A DNA stretch of 64,000 bases from Lachnospiraceae bacterium (GCA_017392525.1 JAFOVD010000006.1:62001-126000), one strand, 5' to 3'; shown: positions 1 to 9,044, numbered from the stretch's first letter. Program-made: numbers and translations. The notes: generated by a model from the letters alone, not told the origin.

Positions 1-434
1 GATGCAAACATTGTCCCGTCTTTCATATTGTGTCCGTAAATAACTGTGTTTCTGTCTGTGAAATCCAGACTATTTCTCTTTTGTGTGTAAATGCATCCAG
101 GATAACCTTTTGATTTGTCCAAATTATGCATTAGATAGAAATCGTCATCCTCATCGCCTGTGCTCTGAAGAATCGGATAATTGATTTGCGTCCCCGGAAT
201 TAGAATCCAGGCATAGATATCGCTATTTTTTTCCTGCAACTTATCAAAATCGATAAGTACGTCCTCTGTTCCACTTGCTTCACTTGCATCAAACCCCGTT
301 GTATCCCTGGCCAAATCAACCAGAGCCTTCTTTGCTTGATATCGCCGGAATCGGTGTATGCCAGCTACACATATACCAACAAGCAAAACCGCAGCAGTCA
401 CCATAGCAACGTATTTGATTGTCTCCCTTTTCAT
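1..434 (-). CDS. Class B sortase, N-terminal part (cut by window edge)
   Basis: Reading the minus strand from the ATG at 434 gives an open frame of 144 codons that runs off the left edge. It starts with a membrane anchor (about residues 7-26). A segment of class B sortase type follows, with YAWI, a TQINYPILQ-like stretch, and NTVIYGHNMKDGTMF, which carries the family's catalytic histidine. The catalytic Cys and Arg would lie beyond the edge. Sortase B enzymes cleave a sorting signal and attach surface proteins or pilin parts to the wall outside the membrane. An AAAGGGA ribosome site lies about 12 nt upstream. A good promoter precedes it. The substrate cannot be named from this window. Confidence 0.88.
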   Translation of the reverse strand, partial: MKRETIKYVAMVTAAVLLVGICVAGIHRFRRYQAKKALVDLARDTTGFDASEASGTEDVLIDFDKLQEKNSDIYAWILIPGTQINYPILQSTGDEDDDFYLMHNLDKSKGYPGCIYTQKRNSLDFTDRNTVIYGHNMKDGTMFA

Positions 435-506
435 TATTATACTAAATCCCTTTACTTTTTCTGATTAGAGCAACTCCCCATCACTCCTCATACTCTAGTG
501 CAATAT

Positions 507-535
507 ATTCTAGCTTCATTTTTTTAGAAATGCAA
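507..535 (-). promoter_or_regulatory. Promoter for the sortase gene
   Basis: On the minus strand, TTGCAT (530-535) is separated by 17 nt from TAGAAT (507-512). This is a good sigma-A type match, about 75 nt upstream of the sortase start. Between here and the glmS terminator there is only a short TAGCTG/CAGCTA hairpin (567-584) and no gene. Confidence 0.55.
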
Positions 536-638
536 TGTGTTTTTACATTTTTTTACTGTAGAATTTTAGCTGTTTTTACAGCTACATTTTATCTGATATG
601 TACAATAACTCCCATATGTCCATTATAAAATTGCACAA

Positions 639-677
639 TAAAAAAACAGGTTCTGACTTCATTGTTCAGAACCTGTT
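639..677 (-). terminator. Rho-independent terminator of glmS
   Basis: A perfect stem (AACAGGTTCTGA paired with TCAGAACCTGTT) is followed on the minus strand by a run of seven T. It begins just after the glmS stop codon. Confidence 0.9.
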
Positions 678-683
678 CCCTAT

Positions 684-2504
684 TTATTCAACTGTTACAG
701 ATTTTGCAAGGTTTCTTGGCTGATCCGGATTACATCCCTTACCAATAGATGCATAATAAGCAATCATCTGGCAGAGAACGACTGCCTCGAATACTGCAAA
801 GTCATCATCAATCTTTGGAATATTGAGATGTACATCGCAAATAGATTTATCTGTAATCTCTTCATCCATAGAGATCAGAATAACATAAGCACCTCTGGCC
901 TTAACTTCACGGATGTTAGAAATCACTTTGCTGTATACATTCTGCTGTGTTGCAAGCGCAATTACCGGAATTCCTTCACTAATCAAAGCGATTGTTCCAT
1001 GCTTTAATTCACCTGCCGCATAAGCTTCTGCATGAATATAACTGATTTCCTTAAGCTTAAGCGCACCTTCCATTGCAAGTCTATAATCCTGACCACGTCC
1101 AATATAGAATGTGTGCTCTGCATTTGTCATACGACGAGTGAGATTTTCAATATCCTGCTCGTTATCAAGCATCTTCTGCATAGCTTCTGGTACAGTCTGC
1201 ATTGTCTGAATAAACTTCTTACACTCTGCTTCTGTAAACTCACCACTTGTAAGTCCTAGTTTAGCAGCAAGAAGATACATTGCAACAACCTGTACTGTGT
1301 AGGCCTTTGTTGAAGCTACTGCAATTTCAGGACCTGCATGTGTATAAAGTACATAATTACTCTCACGTGCAATAGAAGATCCCTTAACATTTACAAGAGA
1401 AAGTGTTCTCTGTGTCTTAGTCTTTGCAAGACGAAGCGCCTCAAGTGTATCAATTGTTTCACCTGACTGAGAAACAACTACTACAAGTGAGTTCTCGGAC
1501 AATACCGGTCTTTCATAACGGAATTCTGATGCAATGCAAACATTTACAGGAATTCCAAACTTATTCTGGATAAGAGATGCACCCATATTACCGGCGTACA
1601 TCGCTGTACCGCAGGCAATAATTGTCATATCTGTCACACCTTCAAATAAGCTGTCAGGAATATTATCCTCAGAGAAATCAGGAAGATCATCCTTGATTCT
1701 TGTCATGATTGTACGCTTAATTGCTGCAGGCTGCTCATGGATTTCCTTAATCATATAATGTGGATATCCATCCTTCTGTGCAGCTGTCACATCCCAATCT
1801 ACTGTCATGTATTCAGGCTCAACTACATTTCCGTCCATATCCTGAACTGTCATTGAGTCCGCCTTCATAATCATGATAGTATCTTCCGGCACAATAAAGA
1901 ACTGCTTTGAATACTCGATAAAAGCTGTCAAATCAGATGCTACAAATGAGCCATCCTTCTCTGTAAATGTAGCAACAAGCGGGCTGACTCTACGTGTACA
2001 GTAGATTTCCCCTGGGCGATTCTTGAACATGATGCAGAATGCAAATGTACCATTGATTTTACTTACTGTCTTTTTGATACATTCGATCGGATCACCATCG
2101 TAGTTTGCATCAAATGCTGCTGCAGCCACTTCGGTATCTGTCTCTGAAACTAATTTATCCTGGAGATTATATTCGTTGATAATGTCGTGGTAGTTCTCAA
2201 TGATTCCGTTATGAACCAATGTAACATTTCCGACTTTATGAGGATGCGCATTGGCATTTGTAACTCCACCGTGAGTTGCCCAACGGCTATGTCCAATACC
2301 GCATGTTGAAGTGTTGTCATCATCGCAAATCGCACGAAGGTCTGATACCTTACCCGCTGTCTTACGAACTGAGATATGTCCTCCATTATCACGGAAGAAA
2401 GCGATACCAGCTGAATCATATCCTCTATACTCTAATCTTGCTAAACCATCCAATAAGATATTCTGGGATGGGTTATGTCCTGTTAAACCAATAATTCCAC
2501 ACAT
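684..2504 (-). CDS. glmS: Glutamine--fructose-6-phosphate aminotransferase (isomerizing)
   Basis: GlmS makes glucosamine-6-phosphate from fructose-6-phosphate and glutamine, the first step toward UDP-GlcNAc and peptidoglycan. The start at 2504 gives MCGIIGLTG, so that Cys becomes the N-terminal nucleophile of the class II glutaminase domain after Met removal. A longer frame exists upstream, but it would bury this Cys, and AAGGAG sits correctly before 2504. The N-terminal half has the glutaminase motifs (GIGHSRWATHG, HNGIIENY). The C-terminal half has two SIS sugar isomerase domains (CGTAMYAG, SQSGETIDT) and ends in the typical NLAKSVTVE. The protein is 606 aa, the usual family length. A glmS ribozyme lies in its leader. 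Confidence 0.98.
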   Translation of the reverse strand: MCGIIGLTGHNPSQNILLDGLARLEYRGYDSAGIAFFRDNGGHISVRKTAGKVSDLRAICDDDNTSTCGIGHSRWATHGGVTNANAHPHKVGNVTLVHNGIIENYHDIINEYNLQDKLVSETDTEVAAAAFDANYDGDPIECIKKTVSKINGTFAFCIMFKNRPGEIYCTRRVSPLVATFTEKDGSFVASDLTAFIEYSKQFFIVPEDTIMIMKADSMTVQDMDGNVVEPEYMTVDWDVTAAQKDGYPHYMIKEIHEQPAAIKRTIMTRIKDDLPDFSEDNIPDSLFEGVTDMTIIACGTAMYAGNMGASLIQNKFGIPVNVCIASEFRYERPVLSENSLVVVVSQSGETIDTLEALRLAKTKTQRTLSLVNVKGSSIARESNYVLYTHAGPEIAVASTKAYTVQVVAMYLLAAKLGLTSGEFTEAECKKFIQTMQTVPEAMQKMLDNEQDIENLTRRMTNAEHTFYIGRGQDYRLAMEGALKLKEISYIHAEAYAAGELKHGTIALISEGIPVIALATQQNVYSKVISNIREVKARGAYVILISMDEEITDKSICDVHLNIPKIDDDFAVFEAVVLCQMIAYYASIGKGCNPDQPRNLAKSVTVE

Positions 2505-2597
2505 AGTGTTATTCTCCTTTTCTATATCACGAGTTTTAGCTGACACGAATAAACCATCCCTCATTGCTAATTCATTGCAAAAAGGCATAGTTTACCC

Positions 2598-2756
2598 ATA
2601 TCTCATTCACACATGCAGTGGAAGTATTTTGTCGCAGACTTACATCTCCGGTTTGTTTCTCCCTTTCGTCTCTGCACAGACGCCCTGACATCCGCCGAAC
2701 ATTTCGATCATCAAGGCCCTCGTTATCCAATAGAATTGGAGCATGGCGCTAAAGTT
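2598..2756 (-). ncRNA. glmS ribozyme/riboswitch (GlcN6P-activated)
   Basis: The minus strand of the glmS leader carries the conserved glmS ribozyme core. It has AGCGCC (2745-2750) at the cleavage point, AACGAGG, a CTTGATGATCGAAA segment and TTCGGCGGATG, followed by G-rich pairing segments. Self-cleavage is expected between A2750 and G2749. Glucosamine-6-phosphate is the cofactor in this class, and cleavage destabilises the glmS mRNA, giving product feedback. The core motifs are seen directly; the 3' border is approximate. A further TTCAGTG/CACTGAA hairpin lies just upstream (about 2775-2800). Confidence 0.93.
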
Positions 2757-2858
2757 TCTAAACTTTTCGAAATTCAGTGTCTCCTATCTCTCACTGAACA
2801 TAGGGAGTTTATCACAGAATTCTGTTTTTAGCAACATTTGTCACATAAAATCGAAAGA

Positions 2859-2886
2859 GTGTTACTCGTAGTTTTACAAGTAACAC
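2859..2886 (-). terminator. Hairpin terminator after the 71-aa membrane protein gene
   Basis: The stem GTGTTACT/AGTAACAC with a 12-nt loop is followed on the minus strand by a pyrimidine-rich CTCTTTCGATTTTA tail. It lies 12 nt past the stop of the 2898-3113 gene. The T tract is imperfect. Confidence 0.6.
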
Positions 2887-2897
2887 CCCTTACTTCA

Positions 2898-3113
2898 TTA
2901 ACCCTTCTTTTTTCTGAAGGCAAGAATTCTAGTTACTACAAAACCTACTCCTAAAACCCCCATCATGACCGCTGAAATCCATTTATAATCCTGCCCAAAA
3001 GTGTCCAGGAATGCTGTCACGAATATCATCATGATATACAAAAGCAAGGATATCGTAAGTAGTAATTCACGTTTTGGATTAAAATCCTCATTTCCATTAT
3101 TTCGTTTTTCCAT
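2898..3113 (-). CDS. Small two-helix membrane protein, unknown function
   Basis: This is a 71-aa protein with a charged, Asn-rich N-terminus (about 16 residues). Two hydrophobic helices follow (about 17-37 and 44-64), then a basic RKKKG tail. That layout fits a hairpin membrane protein with both ends in the cytoplasm. An AGGGGG ribosome site lies about 8 nt before the ATG, and a terminator follows, so it looks like a real single-gene unit. I do not recognise a named family. The neighbours (an SDR enzyme and glmS) give no clear hint. Confidence 0.7.
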   Translation of the reverse strand: MEKRNNGNEDFNPKRELLLTISLLLYIMMIFVTAFLDTFGQDYKWISAVMMGVLGVGFVVTRILAFRKKKG

Positions 3114-3183
3114 AGAATTGTCCCCCTAACATTTTTCTATACTTATACTATACCCCACCACTTTTTATTTGCAATATTTGCAC

Positions 3184-3212
3184 ATAAAAAAGCCGGCGCA
3201 AACCGCGCCGGC
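3184..3212 (-). terminator. Rho-independent terminator of the SDR gene
   Basis: The GC-rich stem GCCGGCGC/GCGCCGGC with a 5-nt loop is followed on the minus strand by six T. Confidence 0.92.
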
Positions 3213-3242
3213 CAATATCGCAAATACAAAAATTACGTCATA

Positions 3243-4016
3243 TTACATAGATGTATATCCACCATCCACTGGAAGCATCACACCTGTTACATAGCTAGAA
3301 GCCTTAGAAGCAAGGAATACAACCGATGTATCCAGCTCGCCTTCATTTCCGTAACGTTCCAATGGAATCATTGTCTTCGCATTTTCCTGGAAGAAATCAC
3401 TATCCAGTGTTTCCTTTGTAAGTGGTGTGTAGAAGTATCCTGGGCAGATTGCATTGACATTGATGCCATACTTACCCCATTCACTTGCAAGACCACGTGT
3501 AAGGTTTACCACACCACCCTTTGCTGCATGGTATGGAGATGCAGGTGCAACCTTATTTCCAACTAAACCATACATAGAAGCGATATTGATGATTCTACCG
3601 TATTTTGCAGGAATCATTGCCTTCTTTGCTACGGCACGAGCTACACGGAAGCTTCCGAAGAGATCGATATTAAGTTCATTATAGAACTGATCATCTGTAA
3701 TATCTTCTGCTGGTGCAACTGCTCCTGTACCCGCATTATTTACAAGGATATCGATACGGCCAAAGTGTTCCATAATCTTATCCACTGCTTCTTCAACCAT
3801 CTCTGTATCTGTGATATCACAACGAACTGGAAATGTTTCTACACCGAATTCCTCAGCGATTTCCTTCGCCACTTCCTCAATCTTCTCCTGACGTCTTGCA
3901 AGAGGAACGATCTTACATCCCTGTGATGCAAGTGCCTTAGCCATCTGTACTCCAAGGCCTGTAGAGCAACCCGTTACGAGTGCCACCTGTCCATCTAAAT
4001 TAAACATATCTTTCAT
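3243..4016 (-). CDS. Short-chain dehydrogenase/reductase (classical SDR)
   Basis: A 257-aa NAD(P)-dependent oxidoreductase of the classical SDR family. The cofactor loop TGCSTGLG is at residues 15-22, the NNAG motif near 94-97, and the active-site triad at Ser147, Tyr162 and Lys166 (SPYHAAKGG). The C-terminus ends in VDGGYTSM, as in the FabG and gluconate 5-dehydrogenase branches. The length and the VALVTGCSTGLG opening look most like gluconate 5-dehydrogenase or 2-deoxygluconate 3-dehydrogenase relatives, but the substrate cannot be fixed. It starts 20 nt after azlD with an AAAGGAG ribosome site, so azlC-azlD-SDR are probably co-transcribed. Confidence 0.88.
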   Translation of the reverse strand: MKDMFNLDGQVALVTGCSTGLGVQMAKALASQGCKIVPLARRQEKIEEVAKEIAEEFGVETFPVRCDITDTEMVEEAVDKIMEHFGRIDILVNNAGTGAVAPAEDITDDQFYNELNIDLFGSFRVARAVAKKAMIPAKYGRIINIASMYGLVGNKVAPASPYHAAKGGVVNLTRGLASEWGKYGINVNAICPGYFYTPLTKETLDSDFFQENAKTMIPLERYGNEGELDTSVVFLASKASSYVTGVMLPVDGGYTSM

Positions 4017-4036
4017 TTAGATTTCTCCTTTCATAA

Positions 4037-4348
4037 TTACATCATTGTTAAAGCTCGTTCGACTATAAACACGGCAACACAAGCCCATAGTGCTACCACA
4101 ACCAAACTCTTTTTTCGGAATGCCAGAAATGCTGCCACTAAAAATCCAACCAAGCCGGATATTATACTTTCTGTTGCAGTAATCATCGCCGGAAATGTCA
4201 TTGCCGCAAGGCAGGCATATGGCACATAGTACAAAAATGACTTCACAAAAGGACTGGTGATTTCTTTTCTCCATAATACAAGCGGCAGCGCACGTATAAG
4301 ATACGTCACCAGAGCTGCTGCCAGAATATAAATATATACATTATGCAT
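4037..4348 (-). CDS. azlD: AzlD family branched-chain amino acid export subunit
   Basis: A 103-aa integral membrane protein with about four helices and the AzlD signature: YLIRALPLVLWRK near the N-terminus and a YYVPYACLAAMTFP segment. AzlD is the small partner of AzlC; the pair is linked to export of branched-chain amino acids or their analogues. The start overlaps the azlC stop by one base (TGATG), which implies translational coupling. Confidence 0.9.
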   Translation of the reverse strand: MHNVYIYILAAALVTYLIRALPLVLWRKEITSPFVKSFLYYVPYACLAAMTFPAMITATESIISGLVGFLVAAFLAFRKKSLVVVALWACVAVFIVERALTMM

Positions 4349-5067
4349 CAGCTGTCCTCCTGTTCTGGGTCCGGCACCGGCTGAATCACTGCAGCAACTG
4401 CAGCAACACCTACTGTAATTATAATAATCACAAAACCACCCGTAAGTTGTTTTAACAACGGAAGATAGGTAAACGCCGCGCTAAGAAGCATTGACACCAA
4501 AATCACTACATAAAGCGCTTTATTTTTCTCTGCCGGTGGGATAATAATTGCCATAAACATACCATAAATAGCTACTGACAACGCACTTATGACCATTGCT
4601 GGGAGAACATTTCCAAGCACAGCTCCAAGCAACGTTCCAAGACACCATCCCGGAATTGCCACCGACATTGCACCATAATTATAAAATGGATTTATCCGGT
4701 CTCTATGATTTATACTTATTCCAAAAATCTCATCTGTCATTCCAAAAGCCACCAGGTATCTGTGGATACTGTGACCCTTATCATCTATTTTTTGAGATAC
4801 AGCGAATGACATCAAACTATATCGAAGATTAATAATCAGTGTTGTAAGAATTACCTCCAGGTAACTTCCATCGCCGAATATAATCGTGAGCGCTGCGAAT
4901 TGTCCCGCAGACGTAACATTTGTTACACTTGTTAAAACAGCCTGAAAAATCTTCAATCCGCCGGTCACTGCCATCATTCCAAATGTAAATGATACGGCGA
5001 AATACCCCAGTGCTATGGGGATTCCATCCCGGACTCCAGCCCGGTACTCTTGTTCATTTGTAATCAT
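4348..5067 (-). CDS. azlC: AzlC family branched-chain amino acid export permease
   Basis: A 239-aa multi-helix membrane protein. It opens with the family-typical GVRDGIPIALGYFAVSFTFG and has the SAGQFAALTII and NLRYSLMS segments of AzlC/YgaZ proteins. It forms the large subunit of the exporter with AzlD directly downstream. It lies 40 nt after a UPF0397 ECF S-component gene with no terminator between them, so a longer operon (GNAT, UPF0397, azlC, azlD, SDR) is possible. Confidence 0.9.
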   Translation of the reverse strand: MITNEQEYRAGVRDGIPIALGYFAVSFTFGMMAVTGGLKIFQAVLTSVTNVTSAGQFAALTIIFGDGSYLEVILTTLIINLRYSLMSFAVSQKIDDKGHSIHRYLVAFGMTDEIFGISINHRDRINPFYNYGAMSVAIPGWCLGTLLGAVLGNVLPAMVISALSVAIYGMFMAIIIPPAEKNKALYVVILVSMLLSAAFTYLPLLKQLTGGFVIIIITVGVAAVAAVIQPVPDPEQEDS

Positions 5068-5107
5068 TTTTCTTCTTTCTTCCTTTTCCTTGAGAGTAGA
5101 CTCTCAT

Positions 5108-5659
5108 TTACACCATGGTTTCTTTCCTTACCTTGGAGTATGTATATAGTAACACTGTCCCCAGTGTTCCCATCACTATTGTATCACCTAAGAACGCTAT
5201 CGTCCCCTGGAGAAACACCAGATTCGGCAGTTCTCTATCTATTATTATTGACAAAATCGGCGCCACAAATATCCAAGTGATTGCGTTGGCAATCACTTGT
5301 ACCGTATTGAAAAATACTATATTCCTACCTGTGAACTCGCCTTCATGCACATGATATTTTTTATAAAATGCACCAATTCCAACTCCAATAATAATTTCCG
5401 GAATAATCCAACTCCACCACAATTTCTCGTAATAGAAATAATCACCTAACAGATGTCCAAAAAAAGCTATTAAAACTCCGGACACCGGTCCAAATAATGC
5501 TGTAAAAAATGCTGTTACCGCCATTCTAGGCTGTAAAGATATATTTTTCACTCCCGGAATAAAAATCTCAACCCTTGTAAGTGCCACAAACAACACTATT
5601 CCTATTAACGTTGCAATTACATTATGAATTACTTTGATCAATCTCGTATTCCCCTTCAT
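5108..5659 (-). CDS. UPF0397 family ECF transporter S component
   Basis: A 183-aa membrane protein, the usual length for UPF0397. It has the typical pattern of that family: SLQPRMAVTAFFTALFGPVSG, GHLLGDYFYY and WWSWIIPEIIIGVGIG. These are substrate-binding S subunits that plug into a shared EcfA/EcfA'/EcfT module; several members are annotated as riboflavin-type, others carry unknown vitamins. I chose the ATG at 5659 because GAGGAG precedes it and it avoids overlap with the gene upstream. No ATPase or EcfT gene is adjacent, so it would rely on an energising module elsewhere. Confidence 0.82.
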   Translation of the reverse strand: MKGNTRLIKVIHNVIATLIGIVLFVALTRVEIFIPGVKNISLQPRMAVTAFFTALFGPVSGVLIAFFGHLLGDYFYYEKLWWSWIIPEIIIGVGIGAFYKKYHVHEGEFTGRNIVFFNTVQVIANAITWIFVAPILSIIIDRELPNLVFLQGTIAFLGDTIVMGTLGTVLLYTYSKVRKETMV

Positions 5660-5678
5660 AACCGCTCCTCGCCACCAA

Positions 5679-6254
5679 TTAAAGCAGCTTTTCCGCCTCA
5701 TTCTTTATTGTTTGAAATGGTATCAGTGGTTCCGGCGCTCCCTCATGATCACCTAACCATTTTTCCATCCAGACCATATTGTACCACGTATCGAACTTAT
5801 AAGCACACCTCTTAAATTCACCTACCATACGAAATCCCATATGCTGATGATACTGAACGCTGTTTCTATCCAGGTATGCATCCTCTATTTCCGGCGTTGC
5901 AATACACGCCGTCACCGTTTCAACATGCTGCATTCTTAGAATTTTCTCCAATGCTACATAGAGTTCTTTTCCAAAACCGCCACCTGTCAGACCATGTCTC
6001 ACATAGATTGACGCCTCCGCAGAGGGATCATATGCTGCACGGGGATGAAAACGGCTTGCATACGCATAGCCAACTATATCGCCATCTTTTACAGAAACCA
6101 GATATGGGTAATCCCTTAGAGTCTGCTCTATTCTTGTTTTAAAATCCTCTATGGATGGGACCTCTTTCTCAAAAGTTATCGCTGTATTCCTAATATAATA
6201 CTCATAAATACCAAGAAGTTCTTCTGCATCCTCCGGTGTTGCAAATCTTAACAT
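5679..6254 (-). CDS. GNAT N-acetyltransferase, phosphinothricin-acetyltransferase type
   Basis: A 191-aa Gcn5-related acetyltransferase. It starts MLRFATPEDAEELLGIYEYYIRNTAITFE, then GYAYASRFHPRAAYDPSAEASIYV, and an acetyl-CoA loop region GLTGGGFGKELY, where the usual Q/RxxGxG/A is slightly altered. Its closest match is the Pat/YncA branch, which acetylates glutamate-like compounds such as phosphinothricin or methionine sulfone. It ends 20 nt before the UPF0397 start, so the two are likely co-transcribed. The substrate is unknown. Confidence 0.85.
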   Translation of the reverse strand: MLRFATPEDAEELLGIYEYYIRNTAITFEKEVPSIEDFKTRIEQTLRDYPYLVSVKDGDIVGYAYASRFHPRAAYDPSAEASIYVRHGLTGGGFGKELYVALEKILRMQHVETVTACIATPEIEDAYLDRNSVQYHQHMGFRMVGEFKRCAYKFDTWYNMVWMEKWLGDHEGAPEPLIPFQTIKNEAEKLL

Positions 6255-6313
6255 CTTAACCTCTCTAATTCATAGCCGCCATCCGGCTCTATCTATAGTG
6301 GCTCTATTTTACC

Positions 6314-6360
6314 ACAAAAAGAAGCCAGAGGAAGGGGATTTCTATCCTCTTTCCTCTGGC
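6314..6360 (-). terminator. Rho-independent terminator of the chemotaxis receptor gene
   Basis: A long stem (GCCAGAGGAA paired with TTCCTCTGGC, 6324-6360) is followed on the minus strand by TTCTTTTT. It lies 16 nt past the receptor stop. Confidence 0.9.
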
Positions 6361-6375
6361 ATTCCATAATCTGTT

Positions 6376-8115
6376 CTATTCACGAACCTTAAACTGTTCC
6401 ATAAGATCATTCAATTGATCTGACTGCTCAGACAATTCCTGAGATACGGCACTGGATTCTTCTGCAGTCGCTGAGTTATTCTGAATAACTCCGGAAATCT
6501 GCTCAATTCCCCTTGTAATCTCTTCCATCGCCCTTGCCTGATCTCTAGCTGTCTCTCCTGATTTCTTCATCATATCTGCCACTTCATTAACTGATTTTTG
6601 AACCTGATTCAAAGCCTCACGAGTCTCTTCTACAACACCATTGCCACCTCTAATTTCCTGCAATGTACTGTTGATCAAATCATGCGTATTACTTGCAGCC
6701 TGATTGCTCTGCTCCGCCAACTCACTGATTTCCTCTGCAACAACAGCAAATCCTCGGCCTGCCTCCCCGGCCCTTGCTGCCTCGATAGATGCATTTAAAG
6801 CAAGGAGCTGTGTCTGGTTTGCAATCTGCTCAATAGAATTTGTCACTTCTTCTATCTTGGTAGACGCTTCATTGATACGTGCCATAGCATCTGTAACAAG
6901 CTGCATCTTCTCAGCACCGGTTTCAACATCTCTCTGTACATTAACTGCAAGGGAGTTTCCTTCCTCAGCAGACTCTGCCATTTCATGAGATTGATTTGAA
7001 ACACTCTCCACAGATGCTGTAAGCTGCTGGATTGCCGCAGCCTGATCTGTAGTTCCCTCTGCCAGATCAGATGCCCCTTGAGACATATTGCTTGCACCCT
7101 GGGCTACTGAATAAGATGAATTCTTAACCTGCATAATAGTGTTACTCAACGTATTAGCAATATTATTGATAGCTTCACGAATTGGGATATAATCACCTAC
7201 ATAGATATCCGGATTAATAGATCCCTGTGTAAAATCTCCACTGGCCATTGTCTTCATGGATTCACCAATATCCGCAACAACTGCCTCCGTAATCTCTGTA
7301 GAATGTCGTAAATCCGCTACTGCAGCTCCCAATTCATCATTGGAATCCACAGAAATATCAGAGTGAAACTTACCTTCTGCCATCTGTCTGACAGTATTGC
7401 TAACAACTTCCAGCGGCTCCTGAATATTCTTCGAAAGCTGAACTCTGGCATTTCTAATAAAGATTGTAGTAATAACTACAATGATAATGGAAATCACAAC
7501 CATGATGATAATCACCATTATTGCATATCGATAAGTGCTCTCTGCCATCTCAGCCGAATCCTGCGAAACCGTCTTCAAATCTGTTGCCATCTGAGAAACG
7601 TCAACAAGAACTTCTTCATTTAAAACCGTCTCGATTTCACTCTTGTTTGACATACCTGTTGACTCATCAAGAGTTCCCTCTTTAAATAAATCCTGCAACT
7701 TTGTATTGGATGTCTGTAAGACCGATACATCGGATTCCAGAGCCTTAATTACAGCTTTTTGACTATATACGCCTTCCAATGCTTTTAATTTTTCTGTAAA
7801 CCCTTCCGTCTTCTCATTCATTCCGTCCAGGCACTCCTGCTGCAGGCTGGCGTCTTTGGTCTCAATTGCACACCATCCTTGCTTTGCAAATGCCTGAATA
7901 TCAATTCTCAAATCTGCCTGATACGTATTCAGAGCATAGTACTTCTGATACATACGATTTAAACTGTAGAGCGAAAAGCCAATTGTTACAAGAAGTGCAA
8001 TTACCGCTGCAACAGCATAAATCATAATCCTTTTGAATGTAGCTGCAAACTTTGCCTGCACTTTTAATTCCTTTAGTTTGCGTTCATCCATTGTTAATAA
8101 GCCACCTTTTTTCAT
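6376..8115 (-). CDS. Transmembrane methyl-accepting chemotaxis protein
   Basis: A 579-aa receptor that passes ligand signals to CheA/CheW and the flagellar motor. The layout is a first membrane helix (about 28-50), an extracytoplasmic four-helix-type sensor (about 51-195), a second helix (about 196-218), HAMP (about 220-275) and a long coiled-coil signalling domain. The conserved hairpin tip reads [33 protein letters not shown]. The start at 8115 follows GGGAGGG; a second in-frame ATG eight codons later is also possible. It is a single-gene unit with its own terminator. The ligand cannot be predicted. Confidence 0.95.
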   Translation of the reverse strand: MKKGGLLTMDERKLKELKVQAKFAATFKRIMIYAVAAVIALLVTIGFSLYSLNRMYQKYYALNTYQADLRIDIQAFAKQGWCAIETKDASLQQECLDGMNEKTEGFTEKLKALEGVYSQKAVIKALESDVSVLQTSNTKLQDLFKEGTLDESTGMSNKSEIETVLNEEVLVDVSQMATDLKTVSQDSAEMAESTYRYAIMVIIIMVVISIIIVVITTIFIRNARVQLSKNIQEPLEVVSNTVRQMAEGKFHSDISVDSNDELGAAVADLRHSTEITEAVVADIGESMKTMASGDFTQGSINPDIYVGDYIPIREAINNIANTLSNTIMQVKNSSYSVAQGASNMSQGASDLAEGTTDQAAAIQQLTASVESVSNQSHEMAESAEEGNSLAVNVQRDVETGAEKMQLVTDAMARINEASTKIEEVTNSIEQIANQTQLLALNASIEAARAGEAGRGFAVVAEEISELAEQSNQAASNTHDLINSTLQEIRGGNGVVEETREALNQVQKSVNEVADMMKKSGETARDQARAMEEITRGIEQISGVIQNNSATAEESSAVSQELSEQSDQLNDLMEQFKVRE

Positions 8116-8246
8116 GACAATCCCTCCCGTAACATGCTAAAAATCCACAAATATCATGTATATTTTGATATTAGCATAGATTGCCATACATATTTATTAA
8201 ATTTTTCTGAAAAAGTGCGCTATTTCTTATATTTGTAGTGGCATTT

Positions 8247-9041
8247 CTATTCAATTGTTTCCAGAACGCGCATTACACCTTCTTCATCATTTGTATATTC
8301 GGTAATATGCTTTGCAACCGCCTTTACATCATCGTGACCATTCACCATACAATAGCTCTCGCCAACATGTTTTAACAGTTCTAAATCATTTAAATAGTCT
8401 CCAAATGCCATACAATCCTCTGGCGGAATCTGAAATTTTTCCTGAATGGCAGCTACCGCAACACCTTTGTTAACATCCTGATTCTGAATATCTATCCAAC
8501 TGTCTCCCGAGAGAACCGGTTTCACAAAACTTCTCACAACATCAAATGCACTGTAATATTCCTCTGCTGTTGCACCTTTAAAATAGATTGCCATTTTAAC
8601 GATTTCATCGGAATCAATCACATCCTCCAGATTCTCCGGATAATCCAGATGATCATAATAGAGAATTGCATTATTCTGAACTTCTGCATCCTCCTTATAT
8701 TTCTTCTCCAAATATGCTGATTTAACACCACAAAGAAGTGTGGCCGCATTAGGGAGTGAGCGACAGAGCTTAATGCAGTTTAAAACGTCTTCTTTCTTCA
8801 TTACATTTTTGTAGATAGCCTGTCCTCGGTCAAATACCAACGCACCATTTTCAGCAATAAATGTCAGGTGATCTCGTATCTCTTCAAAATCACGTTCCAG
8901 TGTATAATACTGTCTGCCACTTGCAATTACCGTCTTAATCTGTGGATGCGCCAAAACCCACGGAACAAATCCCGCGGGTTTTACCTTCTGACTATTCAAT
9001 AATGTTCCATCCATATCTGTCGCTACTAATCTAATACTCAT
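8247..9041 (-). CDS. HAD superfamily Cof-type hydrolase (sugar phosphatase-like)
   Basis: A 264-aa haloacid-dehalogenase phosphatase of the Cof/IIB subfamily. Motif I is DMDGTLL (nucleophile Asp9, acid Asp11), and motif IV is FGDYLNDLELL near residue 215. Members dephosphorylate small phosphorylated metabolites such as sugar phosphates or FMN. The gene starts 3 nt after the diguanylate cyclase stop without a clear ribosome site of its own, so it is probably translationally coupled to it. The exact substrate is open. Confidence 0.9.
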   Translation of the reverse strand: MSIRLVATDMDGTLLNSQKVKPAGFVPWVLAHPQIKTVIASGRQYYTLERDFEEIRDHLTFIAENGALVFDRGQAIYKNVMKKEDVLNCIKLCRSLPNAATLLCGVKSAYLEKKYKEDAEVQNNAILYYDHLDYPENLEDVIDSDEIVKMAIYFKGATAEEYYSAFDVVRSFVKPVLSGDSWIDIQNQDVNKGVAVAAIQEKFQIPPEDCMAFGDYLNDLELLKHVGESYCMVNGHDDVKAVAKHITEYTNDEEGVMRVLETIE

Positions 9042-9044
9042 AAA

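Noticed and set aside
2613-2831. A 72-codon open frame on the plus strand upstream of glmS
   Set aside because: It lies on the strand opposite to the glmS ribozyme and its length follows from that RNA. It has no ribosome site and no protein-like composition.
8116-8246. A flagellar sigma-28 promoter before the chemotaxis receptor
   Set aside because: A TAAA and a GCTAATAT lie in the right order, but the spacing is 17 nt and the match is too weak to call.
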